Positions 14,857-15,172 of a stretch of 15,172 bases of DNA are shown here, piece by piece. A program made the translations under genes and the position numbers. Within the stretch, counting starts at the first letter, position 1; every line of letters begins with the position of its first letter. This DNA comes from Anaerolineae bacterium (GTDB taxonomy: Bacteria > Chloroflexota > Anaerolineae > Aggregatilineales > Phototrophicaceae), in NCBI GenBank assembly GCA_028284565.1, contig JANQRM010000107.1:1-15172 (forward strand), in the 5' to 3' direction. The notes under the pieces are model-generated. The model had not been told where the DNA came from. It saw nothing but the letters and a program-made list of their open reading frames with translations, and did no database searches.

Positions 14857-14888
14857 ATTGCATACAATCTACACTAAATATAGATTGT
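14857..14888. promoter_or_regulatory. Putative GntR operator and overlapping inverted repeat before the transport operon
   Basis: ATTGCATACAAT (14857-14868) is a 12-base near-palindrome of the FadR/FCD operator type. Overlapping it, ACAATCTA (14864-14871) and TAGATTGT (14881-14888) form a perfect 8-base inverted repeat with a 9-base spacer. CATACAATCTAC (14861-14872) is identical to 5858-5869 in the GntR promoter. The site is just upstream of the binding-protein gene and at the end of the LacI-type gene. A clear -35/-10 pair was not identified around it, although TATATC occurs downstream. Confidence 0.6.
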
Positions 14889-14889
14889 T

Positions 14890-15172
14890 TTATGCCGACT
14901 CTCGAACAATGAGCTTATAGGGCATCTCTTCACAATAACCCTGATCGTTGAAGCCTTCATGCAAGCGTTGAAAAAGCATTTCCGCCGCGCGTTGCCCCAA
15001 TTTCCGTTGTGGCAAAGAGATTGTTGTGAGCGATGGTGTGACTAGTGCTGACGGGAAAATATCATCAAATCCAACAATGGCGATATCGTCAGGAATTCTG
15101 AGACCCCTTGACTTTGTTGCTATCTGCGCTCCGATTGCCAACATATCGCTCACAGCAAAAATTGCGGTTGGT
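14890..15172 (-). CDS. LacI-family transcriptional regulator, C-terminal fragment (5' end beyond window)
   Basis: The last 93 residues of a LacI/GalR-type repressor; the helix-turn-helix and first half of the sensor domain lie outside the window. The visible part begins PTAIFAVSDMLAIGA, the standard 'ptAifa.nD..A.Ga' helix region of the periplasmic-binding-like effector domain. It continues with IPDDIAIVGFDDI, then TPSLTTISLPQRKLGQRAAEML, and ends with LIVRESA, all in family order. The reading frame is open to the window edge. It is co-directional with, and 152 bases upstream of, the sugar-binding protein gene, the usual position for a local sugar-responsive repressor. Together with the GntR gene at the far end, the operon probably has two regulators. 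Confidence 0.92.
   Translation of the reverse strand, partial: PTAIFAVSDMLAIGAQIATKSRGLRIPDDIAIVGFDDIFPSALVTPSLTTISLPQRKLGQRAAEMLFQRLHEGFNDQGYCEEMPYKLIVRESA

Noticed and set aside
1..15172. CRISPR arrays, tRNA/rRNA genes, insertion sequences or phage genes
   Set aside because: No regularly spaced repeats, cloverleaf-like segments, transposase motifs or terminal inverted repeats were found on reading both strands.

Overview
The window is a mid-GC bacterial segment in which every well-supported gene lies on the minus strand, so it reads right to left. It holds two unrelated modules. The lineage cannot be proven from sequence alone. A free-living bacterium with a Gram-positive-type LexA box, an imuA-imuB-imuC mutasome cassette and CUT1 sugar importers fits, and Chloroflexota (Anaerolineae-like) is my best guess, by inference only.

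Left module (1-4630): a DNA-damage mutagenesis operon. A promoter with a TTGACA -35 box carries a palindromic LexA-type box (4579-4592) just downstream of its -10. It drives imuA (RecA-like, Walker A lysine missing), imuB (Y-family polymerase fold without catalytic acidic motifs), a small DUF6504-like gene, and imuC/dnaE2 (error-prone C-family polymerase, catalytic aspartates present, cut by the window start). The genes overlap by 4-8 bases.

Middle (4630-5135): an AT-rich gap with one convincing 55-residue single-pass membrane protein gene (GTG start, good Shine-Dalgarno) and one doubtful 44-residue hydrophobic ORF.

Right module (5136-15172): a carbohydrate/acid catabolic locus. In transcription order it has a LacI-family regulator (C-terminal part only), a sugar-binding protein, two CUT1 permeases, an ADP-ribosylglycohydrolase-fold enzyme, a DUF5060-DUF4038 (GH140-like) putative glycosidase without a signal peptide, a D-2-hydroxyacid dehydrogenase, an HpcH/HpaI aldolase, a second ADP-ribosylglycohydrolase-fold paralogue, and a GntR/FCD regulator. 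Spacing from the binding protein to the second paralogue is 82 bases or less, with 1- and 4-base overlaps. The GntR gene has its own strong promoter. That promoter and the leader before the binding-protein gene share the 12-mer GTAGATTGTATG inside FadR-type palindromes, so one regulator probably controls both ends.

The working model, which is inference, is as follows. A glycoside is imported, cut in the cytoplasm by the DUF4038 enzyme and/or the two ADP-ribosylglycohydrolase-fold enzymes, oxidised to a 2-oxo acid, and split by the aldolase. The doubled use of an ADP-ribosylglycohydrolase fold inside a sugar-uptake operon is the most novel feature here.
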